A DNA stretch of 64,000 bases from NCBI GenBank assembly GCA_001599915.1, contig BCIG01000008.1, positions 186,001-250,000 on the forward strand, given 5' to 3'. The notes under the pieces are model-generated. The model saw nothing but the letters and a program-made list of their open reading frames with translations. It was not told where the DNA came from and made no database searches. A program made the translations under genes and the position numbers. Each line of letters opens with the position of its first letter. Position 1 is the stretch's first letter. This DNA is from Symbiotaphrina buchneri (Eukaryota > Ascomycota > Symbiotaphrinales > Symbiotaphrinaceae). Shown one piece after another: positions 46,248 to 56,014 of the stretch.

Positions 46248-48353
46248 TCAGTCTGTGAATCCGGTCCATTCACCCTCTTCAGTCGTAGACGGACCTTTTG
46301 TCAACCTCTCTTCGCTATGCGATGTTTTGCGCCTAGCCTTTATCCGATTATGCTCCACGCGACGTTGAAACCCGCTCTTGGTACTGATCCTCGAACTACC
46401 ATTGTTTCTCCCTTCGAGGCCATTGCGCCTCACTTCCACACCATGAAGCTTCAGGTCTTTCTTTTGCTTTTTGCTGAGCTGTGGAAGAGCATCAAGCAGC
46501 CATGGCTGTAGAGCTTCCTTAGAATCCTCAAGACCGGCTTGCTTCTGGGCCGTTGCAATGATGTTCGCTACATTCTTCATATAAGGTATGTCATCCTTGG
46601 TATAAAGTGTGACGGCGACACCTCCCTTGCGACCAGCTCGGCCCGTCCGACCCACTCGATGAACGTAAGCAGCGCCAGAGGTCGGTATGTCGTAGTTAAC
46701 AACACCATTTACACCACGGAAGTCAACCCCTCTAGAGAGTAGATCGGTAGTTATCAGAACCCAAATCTCTCCTTTCCTGAAACCGGTCATGACCTCTTCC
46801 CTTCGACTGTCGGAGAGATCAGAGTGTAAGACGGCGATCCGTGATGATCCACCAGCTTCTAGCGGAATATCATATAAAAGCTCCGAGTGTAGAGCAACGG
46901 CGCGGGGTATGGTCTGAGTAAACACGAGAAAAGGAGGCCTTAAAGGAGTAATTGCGTCGGAAGATGCAGACGTCGGATGGAGCAACTGCCTCAACGCCAG
47001 TAGTTTCCCGTTTTCTGAAGCGGCATAGACCAACTTGTGGGATATGTTCGGTATAGCAGAGTCCTTCAGACCCACCACCAGTCGAATTAGCGGTGAAAGT
47101 TGGGATCGTGCCTTTTTGTCGGGCATTTTGGCTCGAGCTTGCAACTTGGATTGTACGAGTTCTTCGATGCTGGCACCCATCGTGGCTGACCACAAGCTTA
47201 TCCGCAGATCTGGATGACTGCAAGCGTCCCAGATAGTCAATGTCTGCTCTCTGAACAATGGATCCAATAGCACATCCGCCTCGTCCAATATCAGATATCT
47301 CACACCTGAAAGAGCCAGAACATTGTGTTCGTTAAGAGCATTGCCAAGTAACAGAGGTGTCGTAACCAGCACGTCCGCATTCAGCACTCGATCGTCCGTT
47401 CGATTTGCTTTTGGTCCCACCTGATGCTCTGACACACCTGGATGAGATTCTTTGGATGACGGCTCCTCTGGTTCGTTCTGACTCCCTGAAGCGGCTAATA
47501 TCAGGCCTTTCCGCATCCCGCTAACTTTAATGCCCGTATTGACGGTCAACTTTCTCCCTTCATTGACTATTTGAGCCGCGAGTTCCTTCGTTGGAGCCAC
47601 GACTATTGCCCTTAATGCATGTTCTCGCTTTCCATCTACCATACCTTTGTCTTTTTCGGACTTTTTCAATCGTAAGGCCGCGTTTACAGCTGGAATGAGG
47701 TATGCTAGAGTCTTGCCACTTCCAGTAGGTGCAACCGTGAGGAGGTCAATCTCTTTTGAACCTGTTCCCTCACGGCGCCCTCCTTTTTGTTGTTTCTTCT
47801 CATTGTGCCCGTCAGCGGCAGGGTCATATCCTTCCAGCAACAAAGGCAGACTCCCAAGCTGGACTTCTGTAGGGACGGAGTACCCTTGGTTCCGTATATT
47901 CTCCACGAGCCTCTTCGAAACGGAGTACCGACTGCTTAATTCCTGAAATTCTAGTAACGGTCGAGGATAGAGCTGTGGATGAGCGTTGTTTCCTGCCGAC
48001 CCAGCTCTACGTTCAGAACCTTCGTCTAACCGGACAATCTTTAGCTTATGCGATTTCAATATCCGTCTGCAATCCTCCGCGCTCATATCTTCATCGACTT
48101 CCGCCAGATGAACATCTCCATGTTTTAGCTCTGCAGGGGGGGCAGACGACTGTGATGGCATTCCTGGCCGTTTGCGCTTAGACCCAGCGGTCAAGGGGGC
48201 CGAAGTATTTGTCTTTATACCATCCTCTCTACCGAAAAGCTGAGGATTAGCAGGGCCTCCGGCTGATGGAAATGACTGCCCATCGGCTTGTGTTGATTTT
48301 GAGGACAAGCCAGTCAGCTTGGTCGATCGGGCCAACAGTTTGAAGGCATCCAT
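46248..48353 (-). CDS. ROK1: ATP-dependent DEAD-box RNA helicase Rok1
   Basis: Single exon of 701 aa. ATG 48353 was chosen because MDAFKLLARSTKL is the standard Rok1 start. The frame extends upstream without similarity. Helicase motifs in order: GYSVPTEVQLGSLPLLLEG (Q motif region), APTGSGKT (Walker A), VVAPTKELAAQ, LVTTPLLL, LDEADVLLD (DEAD), SLWSATM (SAT), LVFTQTIPRAVAL, LLSRGVDFRGVNGVVNYD, and HRVGRTGRAGRKG at the end of RecA domain 2. The linker between Walker A and DEAD is lengthened by charged low-complexity sequence. Rok1 works in the nucleolus on early 18S pre-rRNA, releasing snR30 with Rrp5. No introns. Confidence 0.95.
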   Translation of the reverse strand: MDAFKLLARSTKLTGLSSKSTQADGQSFPSAGGPANPQLFGREDGIKTNTSAPLTAGSKRKRPGMPSQSSAPPAELKHGDVHLAEVDEDMSAEDCRRILKSHKLKIVRLDEGSERRAGSAGNNAHPQLYPRPLLEFQELSSRYSVSKRLVENIRNQGYSVPTEVQLGSLPLLLEGYDPAADGHNEKKQQKGGRREGTGSKEIDLLTVAPTGSGKTLAYLIPAVNAALRLKKSEKDKGMVDGKREHALRAIVVAPTKELAAQIVNEGRKLTVNTGIKVSGMRKGLILAASGSQNEPEEPSSKESHPGVSEHQVGPKANRTDDRVLNADVLVTTPLLLGNALNEHNVLALSGVRYLILDEADVLLDPLFREQTLTIWDACSHPDLRISLWSATMGASIEELVQSKLQARAKMPDKKARSQLSPLIRLVVGLKDSAIPNISHKLVYAASENGKLLALRQLLHPTSASSDAITPLRPPFLVFTQTIPRAVALHSELLYDIPLEAGGSSRIAVLHSDLSDSRREEVMTGFRKGEIWVLITTDLLSRGVDFRGVNGVVNYDIPTSGAAYVHRVGRTGRAGRKGGVAVTLYTKDDIPYMKNVANIIATAQKQAGLEDSKEALQPWLLDALPQLSKKQKKDLKLHGVEVRRNGLEGRNNGSSRISTKSGFQRRVEHNRIKARRKTSHSEERLTKGPSTTEEGEWTGFTD

Positions 48354-49022
48354 TCTGCCTGCAGATGGACTGGACCAAGGAAGACCCTTTATTGTACCGC
48401 TGCCGCTGCTGACTGATGCTGGTATGTCGATTTCTGCGTGGGCACTTTCCGCAAAAATAATTGTTTCGTGCACTTAGATCTGAGAAGCTGTACAAACTTG
48501 AGCTAGTTCTTTTTTATTCAAGCGCGCCTGAAAATGTTTCCACTCTTGACAATTACCGTAATGTGTAGTGTGTAATTTGTAAAGGTACAGTACTTCGTGT
48601 TTATCAAGCTGGTAAGGTAGGCACATTTCGACGTAGTCTATTCCTTAATCTGCCCTATCTATATTATTATTATGTCCATGTTGCAAAAGCCGATAGAGCA
48701 TCTCGAGCTCCGAAAGCTGTTCTCTCTGTCAACACCTTTTCCTTTGTCTCTAATTCCACGCCATTTCCTCCCACACTGTCGATTATGTCACATGTTCTCT
48801 TTTGTATAATACAGCTGCCACAGGGGAGACCTGACAATTTTGATTGCTTTGTTTGAGTCTACAATACAATGATACATAAGCTGCAAGAGTGTAGGATATG
48901 TGCGATGAACTCTGTGCGTCCTTGCTCTTGACTGCAACCGAGATCCATATCTTCTCCATTCCATGCCACACAAGGCTCAGTGGATTCCCCAGTCCGACAT
49001 CATCCGGCTTCCAGCACCCCGA
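48354..49022. other. Intergenic spacer between ROK1 and ATP synthase subunit g
   Basis: 669 bp separating two genes transcribed leftward. It contains the ROK1 promoter and the 3' UTR of the subunit g gene. An aaggtacagtac stretch lies near 48583. No other feature is recognised. Confidence 0.5.
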
Positions 49023-49922
49023 CTAGTGGTGGGCGCCGGTTTCGCCTCGATATCCAACGAGCTTCATCCTGCCAATCATCTCGCCGACGCTGAAGAATCC
49101 AATGACTTCCGCCGTCACGATCGCAGCATTCGTCCACTGCTGACTCGACATGCTCCTGATTTGGTTGAGGATGTGGGTAGGTTGCAAGGTACTTGTCGAA
49201 GTAGTCGACCAGGTGAAAAGGTTCATGGGATGTTTCGCAGCGTTAATGAGGGGCTGGAAGTACGATTGAAATGTCGCCAGTGGCCTGGGAACATCAGCAT
49301 GAGCGTCTGCCATGACAAGTAAAACGCCGGCAAAGCTGTAGACAAGCAGGCAACTTACGGAGGATACATCTGCCGGTTCTGGAAGACTAGCTTGGAGAGC
49401 TCCAGCCCAACTCGTGAGTAATATAGTGCGGGTGGAATAAGGGCTGCCATTGAAGAGTTAGCATCAAACACTTGTCCATCATTGAAGGTTGGATAAGAAG
49501 CTTCGAGCTTGGACGCAAACAATCATCGAGAGACCAGGTCAATTGCAGTCAAATGCAACATATTGAGCTGAACGCTGAACCGCCATAACGACGATCGTGA
49601 ATTGGTTTGAAAGAGCCCATGTTCCAGCATAAAACTTACATTCCACGAAGGCAATCAGTCTGCCGGTGCGACCCCCTATGCGGCCCAGACTCTGCGAGAT
49701 TCCTTTTGCAGCAGAAGAAATTGCAGGCCCTGCAGATGAAGTGACACGCGACAAGCCCTGGGAAGCCTTGCTTGTCACAGATGCAGCAGTCTCCTTGGCC
49801 TTCGAAGCTCCGGTCGAGGCTGCTTGAGCCGCTTCCGATGTCGTCGAGGCATTGCGGGCCACGATGCTGCGCATCTGGAATGCCGTCTGGCGCCAAGCCA
49901 GGCGAGAGACAGCGAGCGACAT
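49023..49922 (-). CDS. ATP20: Mitochondrial F1Fo-ATP synthase subunit g (Atp20)
   Basis: Three exons: 49922-49640, 49443-49359 and 49284-49023 (209 aa). Intron 1 is 196 nt, intron 2 is 74 nt. The N-terminus is a classic mitochondrial presequence, basic and Ser/Ala rich without acids (MSLAVSRLAWRQTAFQMRSI). An Ala/Ser-rich linker follows. The conserved subunit g core is IPPALYYSRVGLELSKLVFQ, MYPPPLATFQSYFQPL, then a C-terminal membrane helix with the GxxxG-type motif (VTAEVIGFFSVGEMIGRMKLVGY). Subunits g and e hold ATP synthase dimers together at cristae ridges. The joins at T|CC and CC|G restore a continuous core, which supports the exon model. Confidence 0.93.
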
Positions 49923-50999
49923 CCTGAACGTCTGCTGCTCAAGGTGTTGAGTGGGACGTCAAGATTGAAGAGCTGATTAGGTGGATGATCTGATCGTTCG
50001 ACTTCCGTTGTCTGCCAGGATCCGGCAGAAGAAAATTGGATTCCCGTCGCTTAGTCATCAGACAGGTCTTGTCTGGTTGGTCGTCTGGCTGTTTGACTGT
50101 TTTGAGTGCGACACCCAGGGGTACCTTGCTGAGTGAAGTGCACTTACCGTCATTATTATTGTTACGTCGTAGGCCTACCAACGAAGGAGGTATGATACTG
50201 CATTGCATAAATTCCAGGTTCGTATTCCAGATTTATCATTGTACATTAATCGGATGGTCAGTAAGGTAGCGGATGTAGCCGGCTGAGCCAATCTGCTCCA
50301 CAGTGCAGCGTGAACGACCAGCTTCTAATTAGGGCAGAAATGAGTTCCATTGCTCAGCATCGTGCACATCTACTTCCTAGGTACCTTATTCCCCTATACG
50401 AAGTGAATGAAGACCTATTACTCTGTGGGATCCAGGAGGTACATGTGCGAAGTGAGCTACAGGATTTTGGGTCTGTGTTATTAAGGTAAGATTTTGTACC
50501 TTATCTCACCCGACCTTTTTCTTCAATCAACCGCGGCAAAATCGGGTCAATTATTAGCGAACAGCAGGCGGCGATGCTGGAAGATGTGGGGTCCCCGGAG
50601 CGCAGTTCCAGTTCAGAAGAGAGTAAGATGACGACGCATGCAAACAACAACCATCTCCGTACGTACACCTGTTCCCAAGAATTAAGTAAGGTAGCCGTCA
50701 AGTACAAGCATATGAGTAAGGTAAGGTAGTCAATAATTGAAAGGAAAAGAGTGGAGCTCTGGAAGGAAAGCAATACCAAAGCAAAAGGTTGGTTCGACTT
50801 CGGCCCTTTATAGTAGCAATTGCCCGCCTCAAATTAGCCTAAAACAAAACACTTCACGATACCCTCCTGGTGGCTTCATTAAATTCCCCGACGCAACCAA
50901 AGTATATTTGGGTTATTCTTCCCACGGTAGCCTCTGCACAAGAAGACGGACTTGTCACGACAAGAGGACCTTGGACCTTGACGCAACCTACCTGCAGTC
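49923..50999. promoter_or_regulatory. Divergent promoter region, ATP20 and ladA
   Basis: 1,077 bp between divergent start codons. TTAGCC at 50834-50839 is GGCTAA on the minus strand, about 160 bp upstream of the ladA ATG. GGCTAA is the core site of XlnR-type xylan/arabinan regulators, which fits a pentose-catabolic gene, but a 6-mer alone is weak evidence. Several aaggta words occur around 50380-50730. Confidence 0.3.
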
Positions 51000-52170
51000 A
51001 TGTCGAGCACTACCACCATCACGGCGAGCAAGCCCAACATTGGCGTCTACACAAACCCCGCACATGAGTTGTGGATAGGGGAAGCGGAACCAGCCCTTGA
51101 GACCGTGAAGAAGGGCGAGGACCTAAAGGAGGGGGAGGTCACCATTGGGATAAAGAGCACCGGAATTTGCGGGTATGCCATGTTCTTCACCCTCGTCTGG
51201 TGATCGATGACTGACTTCATGCGCGTTAAGCTCGGACGTGCATTTCTGGCATGCGGGGTGCATAGGGCCTATGATAGTCGAGGATACCCACATTCTAGGA
51301 CACGAGTCCGCTGGAGTCATTCTTGCCGTCCATCCTTCCGTGACTCATCTCAAAGTTGGAGACCGGGTGGCTATCGAACCAAACGTAATCTGCGGTCAAT
51401 GTGAACCATGCTTGACAGGCCGATACAATGGATGCGAGCGTGTGCAATTTCTATCAACACCCCCGGTCCCGGGACTGTTACGCCGATACGTGAACCATCC
51501 AGCCATGTGGTGCCACAAGATTGGCGACATGTCGTACGAGGACGGCGCCCTGCTTGAGCCTTTGAGCGTTTCACTGGCCGCTGTAGAACGGTCAGGTGTC
51601 AAGCTAGGGGATCCAGTGTTGATTTGCGGCGCCGGCCCGATCGGATTGATAACGCTCCTGTCATGCCGCGCCGCCGGTGCTGAACCTATCGTCATTACTG
51701 ATATTGATGAGGGTCGTCTGAACTTTGCGAAGAAGCTGGTGCCTTCCGTGCAAACCCACCAGGTGACGAGGGGGCAGACGGAGGAGGAATTTGCCAAGGC
51801 AATCATCACGAAGATGGACGGAATAGAGCCAGCAATAGCCCTTGAGTGCACTGGTGTCGAGAGCAGCGTGGCCTCTGCGATCTGGTCCGTCAAATTTGGG
51901 GGCAAGGTCTTCGTCATCGGCGTCGGCAAGAACGAAGTGAAAATACCGTTCATGCGCCTGAGTACCCGCGAGATTGATCTGCAGTTCCAATACAGATATT
52001 GCAACACGTGGCCAAGAGCCATCAGGTTGGTTAAGAGTGTGCTCATCAACATGAAACAACTGGTAACGCATCGCTTCGATATTGAGGATGCCATCAAGGC
52101 CTTCAACACTGCGGCGGATCCGAAGACAGGCGCCATCAAGGTTCAGATCAAGAGCGACAGGGAGGAATAG
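51000..52170 (+). CDS. ladA: L-arabinitol 4-dehydrogenase (NAD+)
   Basis: Exons 51000-51172 and 51231-52170 (58-nt intron with gtatgc donor) give 370 aa, the usual length. This zinc-dependent medium-chain dehydrogenase oxidises L-arabinitol to L-xylulose, the second step of fungal L-arabinose catabolism. Catalytic-zinc ligands are seen in STGICGSDVHFW and GHESAG. The structural-zinc lobe is [15 protein letters not shown]. The nucleotide fold is [14 protein letters not shown], followed by [10 protein letters not shown], whose Asp-Ile-Asp fits NAD+ rather than NADP+ use. [15 protein letters not shown] and TGAIKVQI complete a near family-standard C-terminus. The N-terminus [19 protein letters not shown] also matches ladA/lad1 enzymes better than xylitol or sorbitol dehydrogenases. 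Cytosolic. It converges with a hydroxyacid dehydrogenase. Confidence 0.95.
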
Positions 52171-52378
52171 ACTCGAAGAAGCGTTGATCTGCACGTGCTG
52201 AAGGTTCACTCTACAACTTGCATCGGGCTTGACATTTCTGCGCTGATCATACGGGATGCCTATGTGGTTGGCATTCATCATAAAGAGCTATGGCGCCGAC
52301 CTAGGGCTGTGGGGCGACGTCAAATAGACTAATGCTTTGTCCTTTCATGGTACAAAATTGCAAGCTTCAATATTTGCT

Positions 52379-53478
52379 CTAATTGATCCGCTTGAGCAGG
52401 TCTTTCCCCTCGATCCAGCGCTCCACATTCTCTGCAGTCTCTTCATACCACTGATGGATGACGTGTTCTTCTACGTAGCCCATGTGCGGCGACAGCAAGA
52501 CTTTGGATCTGCCGTTTGTTCCCCAATCCGTCGTTCGCCATTTGCTGTCCAAAGGCAGAGGCTCGATGTCGAAGACATCCAACGCTGCGCCCCTGATTCG
52601 ACCCTTTTCCAAAACATTCAACAAGGCTTCTTCGCGAATCAAGGGCCCTCTGGACGTGTTGACAATATACGCTGTGGGCTTCATTAAGGCGAGTTCCTGT
52701 GCATCCACAATATTCCTAGAGCGATCAGACAGCACGTAGTGTACGCTCAAGATATCAGCATTCTTGAACAACTCCTCTTTGGTCACAGCTTTGAATGTCT
52801 TGTTGCCATCTTGATCTTCCGCCTGCAAAGCAAATGCTCTGGCTTGCTCATCAGCTTTGTGCTGGTCTAGGTTCGAAGACCAGGCAATGATCTTCATGCC
52901 AAAAGCTAGATGGCCAATCCTTGCGGCATGTGCACCTAGTCTTCCCAACCCAAGTATTCCGAGCGTCTTGCCCTTCAGGCCAGTAGCTAAGTTGGTTTCC
53001 CAACCCCCGCTCTTTACGACGCCGTCATCTTCAGCGATGTTCCTCGCTATGCCTAGGATCAACGCCCATGCATGCTCCGTGGTAGAATCCAGGCTTGCCG
53101 CTGGGTGGCTGGTGCCAGATCTGCCCTTCCCATTGGTTCCACACACTGCGATGCCCAGCTCTTTGGCAGCTTTCATATCGATTGACGCGTTCCCCATCCC
53201 TGTAGTCAACAGGAGCTTCAGGTTGGGAAGGTTGGCTAGCAGCTCCTTTGGGAATGCTGTTCGTTCCCTCATGGTCGAGATGATGGTGAAAGGCCTGAGG
53301 CGCTCCACAAGCTTCTTCCTGACATCGTCGGTGGTTGATGGGTGGGAAAAGGGTGGCAGTGTGTCCCTGTATTCCGTGATCTGGAGGCGGTCAGGGTATA
53401 TTATATAGTTTCGAAGTGTTGTCGTGCCACTCCCTGGTAGTCATCCAGGATAGCCAAATCGATGGTCTGCGCCGCCAT
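52379..53478 (-). CDS. D-isomer-specific 2-hydroxyacid dehydrogenase, N-terminus spliced or frameshifted
   Basis: Main exon 53380-52379. ATG at 53478 begins MAAQTIDLAILDDYQG, the usual first strand. The nucleotide-binding domain has LGILGLGRLGAHAARI. Active-site elements are VNTSRGPLI (Arg), the acidic residue in LDVFDIEPLP, and SPHMGYV (His). The family reduces 2-oxo acids or oxidises D-2-hydroxy acids with NAD(H). The specific substrate is unknown. The N-terminal join is the oddity. A 50-nt intron (53381-53430; gtggca donor, ctgac branch, cag acceptor) splices in frame to give 349 aa. However, the removed piece itself reads VARQHFET then YPDRLQ, which looks like normal family sequence split by a frame change in an AT-only stretch near 53395-53410. 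So either the intron is real or the gene carries a small indel. Confidence 0.85.
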
Positions 53479-54322
53479 TGCTACCCTAGTTGTAAATGTT
53501 CGCAAGACCTTGGATGTGAAGATTGCACGACTGCCAGCTCTGGAAGTGGAAAGAAGAGTCAACATAAAACAGTGGGCGCTTAATAATTAATAATAGATGG
53601 TGGAGGATCTTCCACTGCGGAGGGCCTGAGGTAAGGTCCGCCCACTACGGCCCACCTTACAAAGACGAATGGAAGGTCGGAATAACCCCGCAATTCGCCA
53701 TTCGCCATGATTCGCGCCGATTTGGTTCTGGGGGGCCTGATAACGCGAAACGAAGCAGCAACAGCAACAGCCACAGCAACAGGATGGCGATAGCAAAATA
53801 ATGTATGGGATAGTGATATGATGCTGTACCTCGACCATGTACCGGTATCTATCAATTAAGCTTTCATAAATAATGAAACCGCTCTCGCGCCGTAGCTTTC
53901 TTTGTAATCCCGAGGCCAAGGCAAATAAACTAATATTGCCGGCAGAATCCATTCGTCGCTCGCCGCCTTCACCTCCACCAATCTGTAACCCTTGTGACTC
54001 CGCCTCGCCATCATCATCATCATCCATCTTCGAGGCTTAGCCAGTTGCACAGCCACCCCATAGCCATAGCTCCGGGACGAGCACACATCTGGCAGGAACC
54101 CGTGTGGCCTCTTCACTTTGTATGCGTTCTAATAGATCAAATTGCTTGCAGGGTGGTAATGAGCGTACCGACCACATCTTGGTTATAACAAGTGGGATCT
54201 TCACACGCAAGACGATGACACATTTCTCTAAAGCAGCTGCCGTATATTTGCCAGCACACAATCTAATAACTGTAGAACTTTGGCCAGCTTCGCAGCTGCC
54301 ATTTTACAACTCTCCTTCTACC
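53479..54322. other. Divergent intergenic region
   Basis: 844 bp upstream of both the hydroxyacid dehydrogenase and the truncated gene at 54323. It contains a short (atc)n run near 54011-54025 and a stretch rich in cagcaacag near 53755-53780. No gene is supported. Confidence 0.5.
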
Positions 54323-54670
54323 ATGGTTGCTGAATCCTTCTCACCTCCTCCAGGGCCTCCTCCTGGCTGGCGAGACCGCTTCCCTGATCCTGCTCAATCT
54401 TCGACTTCCAACAATAGTTTTGCTCCGCCTCCTGGTCCACCACCTTCCAAACCGCCCACAGGACAGCAGGATGGGACCAACGATGAGCCACCAGCATATC
54501 ATGATTGGACCGTAGTCCCAGACACCTCGGAATTCCCGCCTCCACCGAGCCTGGGTTATGAGGCCAGTCCGTCCGGCAATGCTCCACTCTCTGAGGCGGA
54601 TCGTGCACATGAGTGGTGTCAGCAGAACCCTCTTTGGGCTCCGAGGACTCTAACCCCCGAGGAGACCTAG
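54323..54670 (+). pseudogene. 5' remnant of a fungal proline-rich (probably SPRY-domain) protein gene
   Basis: Open frame of 115 aa from ATG 54323. It has PPPGPPPGW repeats, then PPAYHDWTVVPDTSEFPPPPSLGYE and DRAHEWCQQNPLWAPRTLTPEE, ending abruptly at TAG 54668-54670. From memory, this order of motifs is the N-terminal third of a conserved Pezizomycotina protein that continues into a SPRY-like domain of about 200 residues. No such domain follows here in any frame. Instead, the next bases belong to the 3'-truncated gene on the other strand. I infer that the C-terminal part was deleted together with that of its neighbour. It might still be expressed as a short protein. Confidence 0.5.
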
Positions 54671-55222
54671 CATGACCTTGTTGCCCCCTGCAATGACTCG
54701 TAGTAAGGCCATGAGAGCTCTCGCAAACCCCTGGGAGGCAAGGTACTCCTCCTCTTCACTATCAATCAGCGAACTGAACAGGGATATTGCTTCCCGAATT
54801 ATACCGTCCTCGTATGACACGGCAGCAATTTTGGAGATAGTTGTGTATATTTGTGAGGAGGCCGCGAAAGCCAAGCATGGATGCGGGTATGGGGCTCTCG
54901 ACTCTTCGTCCAACAAAGCTGTCAATCGTTGGAGGCACATTCGGATCGTTTCGGCAGCGTTTGCATTCGAAGCGATGGACGGTGTGTCCCTCCATATTTG
55001 CTACTCCAGCCTTAGCACAAGCTCATCTCAGCAGAAAGAGGGCATCTACCACCAACTGATTATAATACCGTTTGAACTGGGTCAACCGTTGTTGCGGGTT
55101 CTTCGCTGTTGATACCTTGGCCGCGGGGGACTGACCGATACCACCTATGAGTTTTGCCCACTTTAAAGGACGGTCAGTCCACTGTTCAGTGGGGTTCAAA
55201 GATATTGACTCACAAAATCCAT
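54650..55222 (-). pseudogene. 5' remnant of a FHIP/RAI16-like gene (FTS-Hook-FHIP complex)
   Basis: Three exons: 55222-55214 (only 9 nt, MDF), 55160-55050 and 55000-54650. Introns are 53 nt (gtgagt donor, actgacc branch) and 49 nt. The result is 156 aa: MDFWAKLIGGIGQ, then NPQQRLTQFKRYYNQLV, RMCLQRLTALLDEESR, LFSSLIDSEEEEYLASQGFA and ALMALLRVIAGGNK. This helical pattern fits the N-terminal end of FHIP proteins, which link early endosomes to dynein through Hook and normally run to 800-1000 residues. Here the frame hits a stop four codons after entering the 3' end of the facing gene. Exon joins are clean, so the 5' part was functional recently. The FHIP name rests on recalled family pattern, not on a search. 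Confidence 0.55.
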
Positions 55223-56014
55223 GTTGCTCGGTGATGCCAGGAACCTAGCACCTGGCAACAGCGTATGAACTATCTCTCTCTCATAGCAAGCGGGCGCCTT
55301 GCAACGCCGTTGACATAATACTATCTGGTTGATGCAGGCAGTGGGTCCTGAAGGACGGGTAGTTGCTTCGCATGATGTGCTTGCCGTTCGCGTCGGTTTC
55401 AGATATCCGCATCCCTGATGATTTTGTATGGAGTCGCTTCCTACTGGCGAACTTCTAGGGAAGACGCGCTGGTCGCGACCGCCTGAGCGCCGTTGAGAGA
55501 TTTAAGGTATTGGCCCGTGCACACACTACGCTTTGGAGCTTCGCGGCCTCGGCGGTATTCGTACGATTACCGACCTTGTCGTACTGTGCCAGCGGCGTAA
55601 GTTTGTGAAAAATGATTCAGGAAGACTACATATAATAATCTTTCCTTATACCTACCTTATTAAGGTACTAGGTAGACAAGACATAGAGTCCGAGCAAGGG
55701 AGTACGAAGGAAAGGATACCGTTGGCTCTTAGGCCATAAAGAATGAGGCATAGATTGCGTACCTTACGGCTGATGAGCGTCGAACCTTGGCTTGCAGGCT
55801 GCGTCCCTATCTTATCTTCCCTCATCAAGACCGCCAATGATGGCATTGAACGCCACCTCCAAACTCCATCCCATGCTGCAAAGGTTCTTCCGCGATATCT
55901 AAGGTACGTAAGATTACCCTTCCAATCAGTAACGCCGGAGACTCTCCATCAACCCCCAACGCCATGCAATAGTTGTCCGGCAGAAAGACACATAACCTAG
56001 TACCAACACCTCCC
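55223..56014. other. Intergenic region
   Basis: 792 bp between the FHIP-like start and the NC2 alpha stop. It contains taccttattaaggtacta near 55650, another member of the tacctt/aaggta word family. No gene is supported. Confidence 0.5.

Noticed and set aside
51396-52281. Two long - strand frames opposite ladA
   Set aside because: They mirror the codon bias of ladA. No domain is present and the + strand is an unambiguous dehydrogenase.
51000-53478. Possible pentose-catabolism cluster of ladA plus a hydroxyacid dehydrogenase
   Set aside because: The two are convergent neighbours without shared promoter or transporter/regulator genes, and the second enzyme is not part of the arabinose route.
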